Below, piece after piece: positions 50,074 to 59,141 of a stretch of DNA of 64,000 bases (position 1 is the stretch's first letter; every line of letters starts with the position of its first letter). Source of the stretch: Candidatus Fluviicola riflensis. GTDB lineage: Bacteria; Bacteroidota; Bacteroidia; Flavobacteriales_D; Crocinitomicaceae. The notes beneath the pieces are model-generated. The model did not search any database and was not told the origin of the DNA. It worked only from the letters and a program-made list of their open reading frames with translations. The stretch spans positions 558,001 through 622,000 of the forward strand of contig CP022585.1 of the NCBI GenBank assembly GCA_002243285.1, in the 5' to 3' direction. The translations under genes and the position numbers were made by a program.

Positions 50074-51477
50074 TTAAATATGCATTGCACGATTATCCGT
50101 TGCTGCCATGGCTGCTTCTTTTACCGCCTCAGAATACGTCGGATGCGGGTGACACATACGTGCCAAATCTTCTGCCGAAGCACGATATTCCATGGCTACA
50201 ACGGCTTCCATGATCAAATCGGCAGCGCGGGCAGCAACCATGTGAACTCCAAGGATTTCATCTGTTTCTGTGTCCGCCAGGATTTTGATAAAGCCTCCCA
50301 TGTCCATACTTGCGCGTGAACGTCCAAGGGCTTTCATCGGGAATTGTCCGGCTTTGTAATTCACTCCCGCAGCTTTCAATTCTTCTTCGGTTTTACCTAC
50401 TGAGGCAATTTCCGGCCATGTATACACTACTCCCGGAATCAGGTTGTAATTGATATGTGGTTTCTGACCGGCCAATGATTCGGCAACGAAAACACCTTCT
50501 TCTTCAGCTTTGTGTGCCAGCATTGCTCCGCGAACCACATCGCCGATGGCGTAGATATTCGGAACAGCCGTTTGTAAATGATCATTCACTTCGATTTGGC
50601 CGCGGTTGTTGGCTGTTAAACCTGCTTTGTCAAGTGCTAAACCATCGGTATATGCTTTTCGTCCAACGGCTACAAGACAATAATCACCTTCGATCACAAT
50701 GGTTTCCTGTTTTTTGTTAACCGCAGTTACTTTTACACCTTTACCGGTATTTTCTACTTTTTGAACGCTGGTTTCGAGGTTGAATTTAAATCCTTCTTTT
50801 TTAAGGATTTTGATAAATTCTTTTCCGATTCCACGGTCCATCGTCGGGAAAATAGCATCGGCAAATTCTACCACTTCTACTTCCGAACCCAAACGGGCAT
50901 ATACAGAACCAAGTTCCAATCCGATCACTCCACCGCCGATCACGATGAGTTTTTTCGGAATTTCTTTCATTTTCAATGCTTCCGTCGATGTGATAATCCG
51001 GTCTTTATCCGGTTCCATTCCCGGGAAGAAATTTGGTTTCGATCCCGTAGCGATGATCACGTTTTTGGTCGTGACCGTGGTGTTATTTCCTTCGGTATCA
51101 GTAATGGAAACAGTTGTTTTATCTACAAACGAACCCACGCCCTGGTACACAGTGATGTTGTTTTTATCCATTAAGAATTTCACACCGTTGCAGGTTTGAG
51201 CAACCACATCGTCTTTACGCGCAATCATTTGAGCCAGATCCGCTTCGACGTTCTCTACTTTAATTCCGTGGGTGGCAAACGTATGCGTCGCATTGTGGAA
51301 ATGCTCGGAAGAATCAAGCAATGCTTTCGATGGAATACAACCAACGTTTAAGCAGGTACCACCTAAGGTTGCATATTTTTCGATCAAAGCGGTTTTCATT
51401 CCCAGCTGTGCGCAACGAATTGCAGCAACATATCCGCCGGGGCCCGAACCTATAATGGTAACATCGAATGTGCTCAT
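50074..51477 (-). CDS. lpdA: Dihydrolipoyl dehydrogenase
   Basis: A 467-aa flavoprotein: FAD-binding DVTIIGSGPGGYVAAIRCA, redox disulfide GGTCLNVGCIPSK, NAD-binding VIGGGVIGLELGSVYARLG and the C-terminal active-site HPHPTYSEAVKEAA. It is the E3 subunit of pyruvate/2-oxoglutarate dehydrogenase complexes and glycine cleavage. Next to lipA, which makes the lipoyl cofactor, but separated from it by an inverted-repeat element. Confidence 0.95.
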   Translation of the reverse strand: MSTFDVTIIGSGPGGYVAAIRCAQLGMKTALIEKYATLGGTCLNVGCIPSKALLDSSEHFHNATHTFATHGIKVENVEADLAQMIARKDDVVAQTCNGVKFLMDKNNITVYQGVGSFVDKTTVSITDTEGNNTTVTTKNVIIATGSKPNFFPGMEPDKDRIITSTEALKMKEIPKKLIVIGGGVIGLELGSVYARLGSEVEVVEFADAIFPTMDRGIGKEFIKILKKEGFKFNLETSVQKVENTGKGVKVTAVNKKQETIVIEGDYCLVAVGRKAYTDGLALDKAGLTANNRGQIEVNDHLQTAVPNIYAIGDVVRGAMLAHKAEEEGVFVAESLAGQKPHINYNLIPGVVYTWPEIASVGKTEEELKAAGVNYKAGQFPMKALGRSRASMDMGGFIKILADTETDEILGVHMVAARAADLIMEAVVAMEYRASAEDLARMCHPHPTYSEAVKEAAMAATDNRAMHI

Positions 51478-51513
51478 AATTTTCTTGTAATTTGGAGTGT
51501 AAAAATAGCTATT

Positions 51514-51621
51514 AATTGAAAATGTAAAATTGAAAATTGAAAATTGAAAAGAAGAGAAAGCAAAGCTTTCGATATAAACAAGCGTTAGCGTAGTTTCCTT
51601 TTCAATTTTACATTTTCAATT
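51514..51621. repeat. Perfect 23-bp inverted repeat flanking a 62-nt core
   Basis: AATTGAAAATGTAAAATTGA and three further As (51514-51536) are exactly complementary to 51599-51621. The core holds GAAAGCAAAGCTTTC and CAAGCGTTAGCG. Located between lipA and lpdA. Confidence 0.8.
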
Positions 51622-51628
51622 CACGGTG

Positions 51629-52510
51629 TTAAAGATCAAATATATGCTTCTCAGCATGATAAGACGACCTTACCAGCGGGCCGCTTTCCACGTAACGGAA
51701 TCCCATTTCGATGCCCAATTCACGGTATTTATCAAAACGTTCCGGTGTTACGAATTCAGCTATCGGTAAGTGTTTCGGAGTCGGTTGCAGGTATTGCCCC
51801 AACGTCAGAATATCCACCCCAACCGCACGTAGATCGTGCATGGTTTCAATGACTTCTTCGTCGGTTTCACCTAAACCAAGCATTACACCCGATTTGGTTC
51901 GCATTCCTCCTTTTTTGAGGCGGAACAACACTTCTAAACTGCGGTCGTATTTGGCCTGAATGCGGACTTGTTTGGTCAAACGGCGAACAGTTTCCAGGTT
52001 GTGTGAAACGATTTCCGGTGCCACATCGATAATGGCTTGCAGGTTCTCCCACTTTCCGGCAAAATCAGGAATCAGGGTTTCCAGCGTGGTTCCCGGTGAT
52101 TGATGACGAATGGCGCGTACCGTTTGCGACCAGATTTCGGAACCGCCGTCTTTCAGATCGTCTCGGTCGACGGAAGTGATCACCGCGTGTTTTACGCCCA
52201 TGATCTTCACGCTGTTGGCCACACGTCCCGGTTCAAACGTATCCACTTCATCAGGACGGCCGGTTTGCACGGCACAAAATCCGCACGAACGCGTACAGAT
52301 ATTTCCCAGAATCATGAATGTAGCCGTTCCTTCGCCCCAGCATTCGCCCATATTCGGGCAGCTGCCACTTTCGCAAATAGTATGTAATTTATGCTCATCC
52401 ACCAACGAACGGACTTTGCGGTAATTCTCGCCCGTAGGCAATTTTACACGAAGCCACTTCGGCTTTTTGATGCGGATGTTGTTGTCGCTTGTGATTACTT
52501 CTTCTGACAT
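51629..52510 (-). CDS. lipA: Lipoyl synthase
   Basis: A 293-aa radical-SAM enzyme. Cys set [12 protein letters not shown] binds the auxiliary 4Fe-4S cluster; CTRSCGFC is the radical-SAM CxxxCxxC; a C-terminal [12 protein letters not shown] Arg-Ser-Ser-Tyr motif ligates the auxiliary cluster. It inserts sulfur at C6 and C8 of octanoyl groups. Its -7 box is likely at 52528-52535. Confidence 0.95.
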   Translation of the reverse strand: MSEEVITSDNNIRIKKPKWLRVKLPTGENYRKVRSLVDEHKLHTICESGSCPNMGECWGEGTATFMILGNICTRSCGFCAVQTGRPDEVDTFEPGRVANSVKIMGVKHAVITSVDRDDLKDGGSEIWSQTVRAIRHQSPGTTLETLIPDFAGKWENLQAIIDVAPEIVSHNLETVRRLTKQVRIQAKYDRSLEVLFRLKKGGMRTKSGVMLGLGETDEEVIETMHDLRAVGVDILTLGQYLQPTPKHLPIAEFVTPERFDKYRELGIEMGFRYVESGPLVRSSYHAEKHIFDL

Positions 52511-52527
52511 ATACCAAACTTTCTACA

Positions 52528-52535
52528 CAAAAGTA
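52528..52535 (-). promoter_or_regulatory. Putative -7 box for lipA
   Basis: Minus-strand TACTTTTG lies 17 nt upstream of the lipA ATG; divergent from the osmC -7 box. Confidence 0.4.
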
Positions 52536-52571
52536 AACATTGAATAAGCTCTTCGGCGACTTAAAAAACAG

Positions 52572-52579
52572 TACCTTTG
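52572..52579 (+). promoter_or_regulatory. Putative -7 box for the osmC-rlmB unit
   Basis: TACCTTTG (TAnnTTTG) about 49 nt upstream of the OsmC-family ATG. Confidence 0.4.
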
Positions 52580-52628
52580 GCGCATTATTCAATCGTGTAC
52601 AAAAGTACAAAGAAGCAACGGAAAAACG

Positions 52629-53042
52629 ATGGCAACAGCAGAAGTAACCTATTTGGGAGAATTGCGCACCGAATGCAAACACGTGCAGTCGGGAACGGTA
52701 ATTTACACCGACGCACCAATCGATAATCACGGAAAAGGCGAGAAATTTTCTCCGACCGATTTAGTAGCCACGGCTTACGTTTCGTGCATGCTTTCGATTA
52801 TCGGGATTTATTGCAACGAACGCGGTTACCATTTCAGTAAAGGAAAAGGTTCAGTGACCAAAATCATGGAATCTTCACCGCGCAGGATTGGAAAACTGGT
52901 GATTAACCTGGATTTACGTGGTAATGGTTGGGATGCCGAAACGGCTGAAAAAGTGGTGCGCGCAGCCAAAGCGTGTCCGGTAGCCAAGTCGGTAGAAGCT
53001 GGGATTGAGATTGAATTAGCTATACAGTTAGATGGAGAATAA
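52629..53042 (+). CDS. OsmC-family peroxiredoxin-like protein
   Basis: A 137-aa protein with the OsmC/Ohr fold: FSPTDLVATAYVSCMLSIIG holds the first Cys and AAKACPVAKSVE the second, the pair that reduces organic hydroperoxides in this family. Which subfamily is unclear. The rlmB gene overlaps its 3' end by 11 nt. Confidence 0.88.
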   Translation: MATAEVTYLGELRTECKHVQSGTVIYTDAPIDNHGKGEKFSPTDLVATAYVSCMLSIIGIYCNERGYHFSKGKGSVTKIMESSPRRIGKLVINLDLRGNGWDAETAEKVVRAAKACPVAKSVEAGIEIELAIQLDGE

Positions 53043-53895
53043 GAAAGAAAATCGCGGGTATAATCGCGACAACAAAAGCGATCGCGGAGCGCGTGACGAG
53101 TTTAAACAAGAAGGTAGTTACCGCAAATTCGGTTCACGTGACGGAAGAGAAAAACAAGATCCGGAAGATTTAATCTACGGAATCCGTGCAGTGATCGAAG
53201 CGATCAAAAACGAGGTGGAACTAAACCGTATCCTTATTCAAAAAGGAATGGACAAGGAGTTATTCACCGAGTTGAAAGACACGTTAAAAGGAAAAGATTT
53301 TCAGTTGCAGTTTGTGCCTATTGAAAAACTGAATAAAATTACGGCATCCAATCACCAGGGCGTTATTGCATATACGTCTCCGGTGGTTTACCAAAACATC
53401 GAAGAATTGACTGATAAATGGTTATCAGAAGGAAAAGAACCATGTGTTTTGGTTTTGGACCGCATTACAGACGTTCGTAATTTCGGCGGAATTGCCCGGA
53501 CTGCAGCCTGTATGGGTGTTGATGCGATTTTGATTCCTTCGAAAGGAAGCGCTACCGTTACCGCTGACGCTGTGAAGACATCTGCAGGAGCGTTGCATTC
53601 CATTCCTGTTTGTAAAACCGACTTATTGAAAGACAGTTTGTTTTACCTGCAGCAAAGTGGTTTTCAGCTAGTTTCCTGTACCGAAAAATCGAAAGTAAGT
53701 GTTGAAAATTATTCGTTTTTTGGGCCTACAGCCATTTTGCTTGGTTCGGAAGAAAACGGAATTTCGCACGATCTACTCAAAATGTCGGACGTGCGCCTGA
53801 GCGTACCAATGGCAGGTGATATTTCTTCGCTGAACGTTGGTGTTGCTACAGGAATGATCTTGTACGAGCGCTTGCGACAGTTGAAAAATGCTTGA
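53032..53895 (+). CDS. rlmB: 23S rRNA (guanosine-2'-O-)-methyltransferase RlmB-like (SpoU/TrmH)
   Basis: A 287-aa protein. A basic, disordered N-terminus (~45 residues) precedes the substrate-binding domain (IYGIRAVIEAIKN, then LNKITASNHQGVIAYTSP). SPOUT knot motifs follow: VLDRITDVRNFGGIARTA, ILLGSEENGISH and ISSLNVGVATGMILYE. The family 2'-O-methylates an rRNA or tRNA ribose with SAM; RlmB acting on 23S rRNA is the usual annotation. Confidence 0.87.
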   Translation: MENKKENRGYNRDNKSDRGARDEFKQEGSYRKFGSRDGREKQDPEDLIYGIRAVIEAIKNEVELNRILIQKGMDKELFTELKDTLKGKDFQLQFVPIEKLNKITASNHQGVIAYTSPVVYQNIEELTDKWLSEGKEPCVLVLDRITDVRNFGGIARTAACMGVDAILIPSKGSATVTADAVKTSAGALHSIPVCKTDLLKDSLFYLQQSGFQLVSCTEKSKVSVENYSFFGPTAILLGSEENGISHDLLKMSDVRLSVPMAGDISSLNVGVATGMILYERLRQLKNA

Positions 53896-53954
53896 TCTTT
53901 CAGGATTCCCCCGGCCTTATATCCGTCGCGTAGAAGAACAAACGGAATGGAACG

Positions 53955-54125
53955 AAATCAAACCCCTGTTTGAGCGCAGCCATCGGGTTCTTTGCAAAAG
54001 AATCCGTTAATGGCGTTCGCGAGTTGGGGTGCAGGTAGGGGAATGAAGTGTAGTTCTCAAGCAACGGATGTACAGCCTTGACTTTTTGGTTCTTTTGTGT
54101 CAAGACAAAAGAACAAGAACCACGC
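53955..54125 (-). repeat. Uninterrupted copy of the dispersed host repeat
   Basis: On the minus strand it reads hairpin TTCTTTTGTCTTGACACAAA, TCAAGGCTGTA, CCCAACTCGC, CCATTAACG, CGATGGCTGCGCTCAAACAGG, the same order as the two halves flanking the 26-kb element. The surrounding 450-bp gap (53896-54345) has no convincing gene. Confidence 0.75.
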
Positions 54126-54345
54126 GGAACGAAGTGGAGCGCAAGTATAGTGGCTTTACGAAAGTTGGAAGTAGTTTCAGCTTCAATTTTATCTCTGAAA
54201 CTCTTGTTCATCAGTGGCGAAATTTTTCATTCTTATTTTAATTTAAATTCCCTCCATTCATCACTTCCGCTGTGCCTTTGGCGAAAACCAAGTCACTTCA
54301 ATCAAGATTTTTTTCGTAGTTTCGGCAGTCTCATTGGAAAGCATA

Positions 54346-55122
54346 ATGAAGCAAACTCGGGAAATAGTTGAACACATATCGGATTGGTTGCGAACCTACA
54401 GCAATCAGGCTGCTGCAGAAGGTTTTATTATTGGCATTTCCGGCGGGATCGATTCAGCTGTAACATCCACATTGTGCGCGCTTACCGGCAGAAAAGTGAT
54501 GGTGGTGACCATGCCAATCCGCCAGACAAAAGCAGAGCATGACCGCGCAACCGAACACATTGACTGGCTGCTGCAAAAGTTTCCCAATGTCATCTCCCAA
54601 ACAGTCGAATTAACCGATGTGTTTACGCAATTGGAAAAAAACCTGGGAGAAGCCACGAAGCAACATCATTTGGCTATGGCCAATACGCGTTCCCGGTTAA
54701 GAATGACCACCTTATATGCCCTCGGACAGTTAAATAGGTTACTTGTTGCCGGAACTGGTAATAAAGTAGAAGATTTCGGTGTCGGGTTTTTTACCAAATA
54801 CGGCGATGGTGGTGTGGATGTGAGTCCGATTGCCGATTTGATGAAAACGGAAGTATTTGCGTTAGGCGAACATTTAGGGATCGTTCATTCGATTCAATCG
54901 GCCAAACCAACCGATGGTTTGTGGGAAGACGGCCGTTCAGACGAAGATCAGATCGGGGCAACCTACCCTGAACTGGAATGGGCAATGGAATACAACGGTA
55001 ACGAAACGGAGCTCGGTGAACGCCAGCGCGAAGTGCTTGCAATTTATCGGCGATTAAACCGTTTAAATAAACATAAAATGGAACCGATTCCTGTGTGCAT
55101 CATTCCGAAAGAATTAAAATGA
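54346..55122 (+). CDS. nadE: NH3-dependent NAD(+) synthetase
   Basis: A 258-aa protein starting at ATG 54346 (MKQTREIVEHIS; a TTG frame extends 4 codons further). P-loop GISGGIDSAVTSTLCAL, LVAGTGNKVEDFGVGFFTKY and the C-terminal KHKMEPIPV are typical of NadE. There is no glutaminase domain, so it uses ammonia to amidate nicotinate adenine dinucleotide. Stop overlaps the M48 gene start (ATGA). Confidence 0.93.
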   Translation: MKQTREIVEHISDWLRTYSNQAAAEGFIIGISGGIDSAVTSTLCALTGRKVMVVTMPIRQTKAEHDRATEHIDWLLQKFPNVISQTVELTDVFTQLEKNLGEATKQHHLAMANTRSRLRMTTLYALGQLNRLLVAGTGNKVEDFGVGFFTKYGDGGVDVSPIADLMKTEVFALGEHLGIVHSIQSAKPTDGLWEDGRSDEDQIGATYPELEWAMEYNGNETELGERQREVLAIYRRLNRLNKHKMEPIPVCIIPKELK

Positions 55123-57383
55123 AAAAACAGAGTCTCCTTTCTTTACCGGCTATATGTTTCCTGTTACTTTCCTTTAACGGAATTGCCCAGGTGAACTTCA
55201 ACGATTACCACCCGCTGCAATCCAAAGGAAACGTACCCGAAGATTTCTCTATCGAAACAAGCCAGAAAATTAAACAGGCACAAGAGGAACGACGCAACGG
55301 ATTGACCTCCAAACAACAAAAAGTTTTTGTAGAACAGGTTAATTATACCATTGATGATTTATTGAAATCGGGTTTGGTAACCTACGGCGATGAAGTCACA
55401 ACGTACATTCAACGCATCGGCGACCGGTTAACCGAATCTGATACTGGTTTAGCAGGGCAACTGCGTTTCTATACACTGAATACCAACGAAGCCAATGCCT
55501 TTTCAACCGATCAGGGAATGGTTTTTGTCACCACCGGACTGATTGCCCAAATGACGAATGAAGCACAATTGGCGTTTGTTTTGGCCCATGAAATTGTGCA
55601 TTACCAGGAAGAACATGTGCTCGATCTGTACGATTATGTCACCGATAACAAATCATTATCTTATGGCGAAAAGGTTCGGTTTTTCAGTAAATATTCACGT
55701 GATAATGAGTTTGAAGCAGATAAAATGGGCGTAAAACTATACCACGCCGCCGGTTATAGTTCCTCTGAAATCACCAAAACGTTCGACATTCTCATTTATT
55801 CATACCTGCCCTTTGAGGAATTGTTGTTCAACAAAGAATACTTCAATACACCCGATCTTTTTGTGCCTGAAAAACTGTTCAAAGTGCGCAAAAATGAAAT
55901 CACAGCAAAGCAGCGTTACGATGATCAGTTGCATTCGCATCCCAACGTAGCAAAACGCATCGAGGCACTTGAAAAGGAAATCGCCAATTACGCCGATTGG
56001 GGCACAGTTCTCAATTACCCCGAACAATCATTTGATGAGGTGCGTTCTATTTGCCGGTTTGAATATATCCTCAACGAAGTCTACGAAAACAAGACAATCG
56101 ATGCACTCTACAGCATTTTTGTGATGGAACAGGAATATCCGGGTTCGCGTTTTCTGAAGCGTTGCAAAGCGCAAATCTGGCTGGAGGTTATGAAGGAAGA
56201 AACATACGATTATTATCGGTTTAATCCGTTTGTCAACTTCGATAATCCGTATGAACGCCAGTTTTACGAAGGTGAAATTTCGGTGCTCAACTCCTTTTTT
56301 AAGGAAGTTCCGGATGAAGGAAAAGTTGCATTGGGTCTGCGCATCATACATGATTTATATGTCAGTGATACCACAGATGCGTTGATGGGGCGCATGTGGC
56401 AAAAGGGAATTGAAGTAGCGGCGGCCAATACCATGTTTGAACTGGAAACGTTTTCGAAACACAATTTTAATCAGGCGGTTGCGCACATCGAAGCCGAACG
56501 ATTGGCCCAGCAAACAAGTGATTCACTTGGTGAACAACACAAACGATGGGATAAATACGAAACCATTAAAAATCAACGCGCAGGTCTCACAGTAGATGCG
56601 GGAATCGATTCTGCCAAATTTTACCTCTATGGAATTGCCGATCTGATCAGTGATTCTACGTTCAACAAGCAGTTTGAAGCCTATCATCAGAAGGTGAAGG
56701 AAAAAGAGTTGGAAGAGGAAGAGTTTTTCACCATGACCGATGAAGAACAAATGGCCATCGAAACTGAGAAATTTGAAGATCAGTTGCACCTTGACTTGGA
56801 TACCATTTTATTGGTCAACCCATTTGTGGTGGAATTCAGCGGTCGTAACGAACTCGATTTTCAGAAATCAGATGAGTTGGAAGAACGTTTGCTGACCGTC
56901 GTACAGGAAGTTGGCAATGAACTTGGAGTAGTGGTAAACCGCCTGGACCGTTCACAGCTGCAAACCATGACCACCCAGCAATACAATGATATGGCGCTGA
57001 TCATGCGTACCATTGAAAAAGGAGTGCAAACCACCGATCCCGATGTTTTTATGATCGACCTCGAACGACTGGACAGCCTGAAACTGGTCTATGGATCGTC
57101 AAAAGTGATGTTGTTGTCACTGGAACACAACTACAATGATCACATTAACGTGGCGAGCGGGGTGGTGTTTAGCATTCTTTTCCCGATAGGAATGATCTAT
57201 TTTCCGATAGCGTTGCTTACAGCGCATACAACCCAAATGAATGTGTATATCATGGATCTGGAAAAGGGAGAATTGGTGGTTGAGAAATCATATTATTCCA
57301 AAGACCAGGTTTCCAGAAAAATGCTGGCCTCAAGATGTCATGCATTGTTCAGTCAACTTAAAGAAACAGGCAATGAAAATTAA
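55119..57383 (+). CDS. M48-family metalloprotease (large, secreted)
   Basis: A 754-aa protein with signal peptide MKKQSLLSLPAICFLLLSFN. Residues ~75-240 form an M48 peptidase domain: NAFSTDQGMVFVTTGLIAQM, LAHEIVHYQEEH (zinc HExxH) and DNEFEADKMGVKLYHAAG (third ligand Glu). A long helical region follows, and near the end a hydrophobic pair (VASGVVFSILFPIGMIYFPI). Probably a periplasmic quality-control protease like BepA. Translationally coupled to nadE and overlapping the barrel gene by 11 nt. Confidence 0.87.
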   Translation: MKKQSLLSLPAICFLLLSFNGIAQVNFNDYHPLQSKGNVPEDFSIETSQKIKQAQEERRNGLTSKQQKVFVEQVNYTIDDLLKSGLVTYGDEVTTYIQRIGDRLTESDTGLAGQLRFYTLNTNEANAFSTDQGMVFVTTGLIAQMTNEAQLAFVLAHEIVHYQEEHVLDLYDYVTDNKSLSYGEKVRFFSKYSRDNEFEADKMGVKLYHAAGYSSSEITKTFDILIYSYLPFEELLFNKEYFNTPDLFVPEKLFKVRKNEITAKQRYDDQLHSHPNVAKRIEALEKEIANYADWGTVLNYPEQSFDEVRSICRFEYILNEVYENKTIDALYSIFVMEQEYPGSRFLKRCKAQIWLEVMKEETYDYYRFNPFVNFDNPYERQFYEGEISVLNSFFKEVPDEGKVALGLRIIHDLYVSDTTDALMGRMWQKGIEVAAANTMFELETFSKHNFNQAVAHIEAERLAQQTSDSLGEQHKRWDKYETIKNQRAGLTVDAGIDSAKFYLYGIADLISDSTFNKQFEAYHQKVKEKELEEEEFFTMTDEEQMAIETEKFEDQLHLDLDTILLVNPFVVEFSGRNELDFQKSDELEERLLTVVQEVGNELGVVVNRLDRSQLQTMTTQQYNDMALIMRTIEKGVQTTDPDVFMIDLERLDSLKLVYGSSKVMLLSLEHNYNDHINVASGVVFSILFPIGMIYFPIALLTAHTTQMNVYIMDLEKGELVVEKSYYSKDQVSRKMLASRCHALFSQLKETGNEN

Positions 57384-58194
57384 GATACTTCTGACAGCTT
57401 GTTTCGTTAGTTTACTAAGTGTTGTGCAGGCACAGGAAGCAGGATATTTTGGAAAGAAAACATTTGTGGACCTGAGCGTTCAGGGACAATTACCAATCAT
57501 TTATTCGCTGGTGAACCGCGACAAAGGTTACGTGATGAAAAGTGGCAAACTGCAGAAATCCTACAACCTGAAAGATTTCGGTTTCCGGGGCAGTTTAGGT
57601 TATATGTTTTCTGAAAATGCAGGCCTTGCGTTTGAATATAATCATCATTTGTACCAGGTCAATCCGTTGAGAGGTGGCGAACTCAATCGTCAGTATGTCG
57701 ATTCTGCAACGGGTGCACTCACTACCGAATACATTCAGCCACAAGTTGCTTTTTTAGACATTCAGGAGCGCACCTTTATGTTGAAAAGCGTATTCTCGTC
57801 ATTTAATGGACGTGTTCCTGCTGGCCTTACGCATGAGTGGGGTGTAGGCTATTGCATGATCGGAATTGATAACCGGGAAGCTGCTGCAAGTAATGGCACG
57901 GATTCCGTGCTCACCGGTGAATCAATTAGCAAAAATCTTATTGATGCGGATGTTGATGAATACAAGGGAATGGTATTTATGTATGGCTTAAGAATGAATT
58001 ACCCGCTCAATAAAAGTATGTTGTTCCATATCGGGGTTCGCTACAGTTATTCGTGGTTGTTTGACAAAAAAGATTTTCGGAAAACAGAGCAAACCGAGGC
58101 ATGGCTTTCGGGGAGGGAATTGTGGTCGCGCATTAACCAGAGAAGACAACTTGGCATCATTAATTTGGGAGCTGGTTTGACCATTTGTTTTTAG
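57373..58194 (+). CDS. Outer-membrane beta-barrel protein (273 aa)
   Basis: Start at 57373 gives signal peptide MKIKILLTACFVSLLSVVQAQE. Alternating hydrophobic/polar strands with many aromatics (GSLGYMFSENAGLAFEYNHH, MLFHIGVRYSYSWLF) and the terminal GIINLGAGLTICF point to an outer-membrane barrel. Overlaps the M48 gene by 11 nt, so a client or partner of that protease is possible. Confidence 0.72.
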   Translation: MKIKILLTACFVSLLSVVQAQEAGYFGKKTFVDLSVQGQLPIIYSLVNRDKGYVMKSGKLQKSYNLKDFGFRGSLGYMFSENAGLAFEYNHHLYQVNPLRGGELNRQYVDSATGALTTEYIQPQVAFLDIQERTFMLKSVFSSFNGRVPAGLTHEWGVGYCMIGIDNREAAASNGTDSVLTGESISKNLIDADVDEYKGMVFMYGLRMNYPLNKSMLFHIGVRYSYSWLFDKKDFRKTEQTEAWLSGRELWSRINQRRQLGIINLGAGLTICF

Positions 58195-58455
58195 ATAATA
58201 GAACGAATTAGCACTAAATGACATCTTTTTAACTGTAAATCATTTTTTTTCAGGAATGTAAATAACGCACTTAAACCTTTAGTTTACTGCTTTATTGAAG
58301 AAAATTGAAATGAAGGACCGTTATTTTTTATGTGGCTTGTTTAAATATTCGATGAAATATGATAAATGAACATTAGTTTACGACGAATATTCATTTCAAG
58401 GAGTATTGTTGAGTTTTCACTATACTTTTTCCAATACCAATTAACACACTATTTT

Positions 58456-58920
58456 ATGTATCTTAAAACATTACCACTATTGCTTCTAAGCGGAACCACG
58501 TTCGCTCAAAGCAGCCCGGTTGCCGCCGGAGGAGATGTTTCCGGAGCAGGTGGATCACTGAGTTACTCAATCGGACTAATCGATTACGTACAGCTTGATG
58601 AAGCCAACGGAACACTTTACGAGGGCGTCCAGCAACCTTATGAATTATTTTCTGTTGGTTTGGAAGAATGGGACTCAAATGTATCCATTTCAGCTTACCC
58701 GAATCCGATGACATCGCAGCTTACAATTGCGTTCCCGGATGAAGTGCTGGGAGACATGAGTTTCACCATGACTGATGAATCAGGACGGGTAATTCAATAC
58801 GGACTTTTGGAAACAAAGGAAACCGTGATCGATGTACTGGGACTCGCCAGAGCCAACTATTTTTTAACAGTTTACAAGAAAGATCGGTCTGTAAGAGTTT
58901 ACAAACTGGTTAAAAATTAA
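58456..58920 (+). CDS. Small secreted protein with T9SS type A sorting domain
   Basis: Start at 58456 (MYLKTLPLLLLSGTTFAQ, signal peptide) preferred over a longer frame. Mature 136 aa: N-terminus SSPVAAGGDVSGAGGSLSYSIG is typical of short T9SS proteins of Bacteroidota; a linker, then ISAYPNPMTSQLTIAFPDEV ... YFLTVYKKDRSVRVYKLVKN is a T9SS C-terminal domain. Function unknown. Confidence 0.8.
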   Translation: MYLKTLPLLLLSGTTFAQSSPVAAGGDVSGAGGSLSYSIGLIDYVQLDEANGTLYEGVQQPYELFSVGLEEWDSNVSISAYPNPMTSQLTIAFPDEVLGDMSFTMTDESGRVIQYGLLETKETVIDVLGLARANYFLTVYKKDRSVRVYKLVKN

Positions 58921-59141
58921 TTGATTTCCCAAAAGACTTACTTGTTGTAATACGCGCTTTCTGTTAGTGCAAAAGCGGACAATCCCGCATTACCACTGCA
59001 GAAAGAATGTACCATAACCAAAGCTGTTGAAGGACAGATCATCTTAGAACAGGTTTTATTACCACAAATCTGTTGTTTCTGTTTGACTCACAGCCGGAAA
59101 GTAAATCCAAGGGTGTCTTCACACGCTAAAAAAACTAACAC

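Noticed and set aside
53900-54211. 103-codon minus-strand frame after rlmB
   Set aside because: It runs through the dispersed non-coding repeat and its hairpin; the protein has no family features and matches no neighbour.
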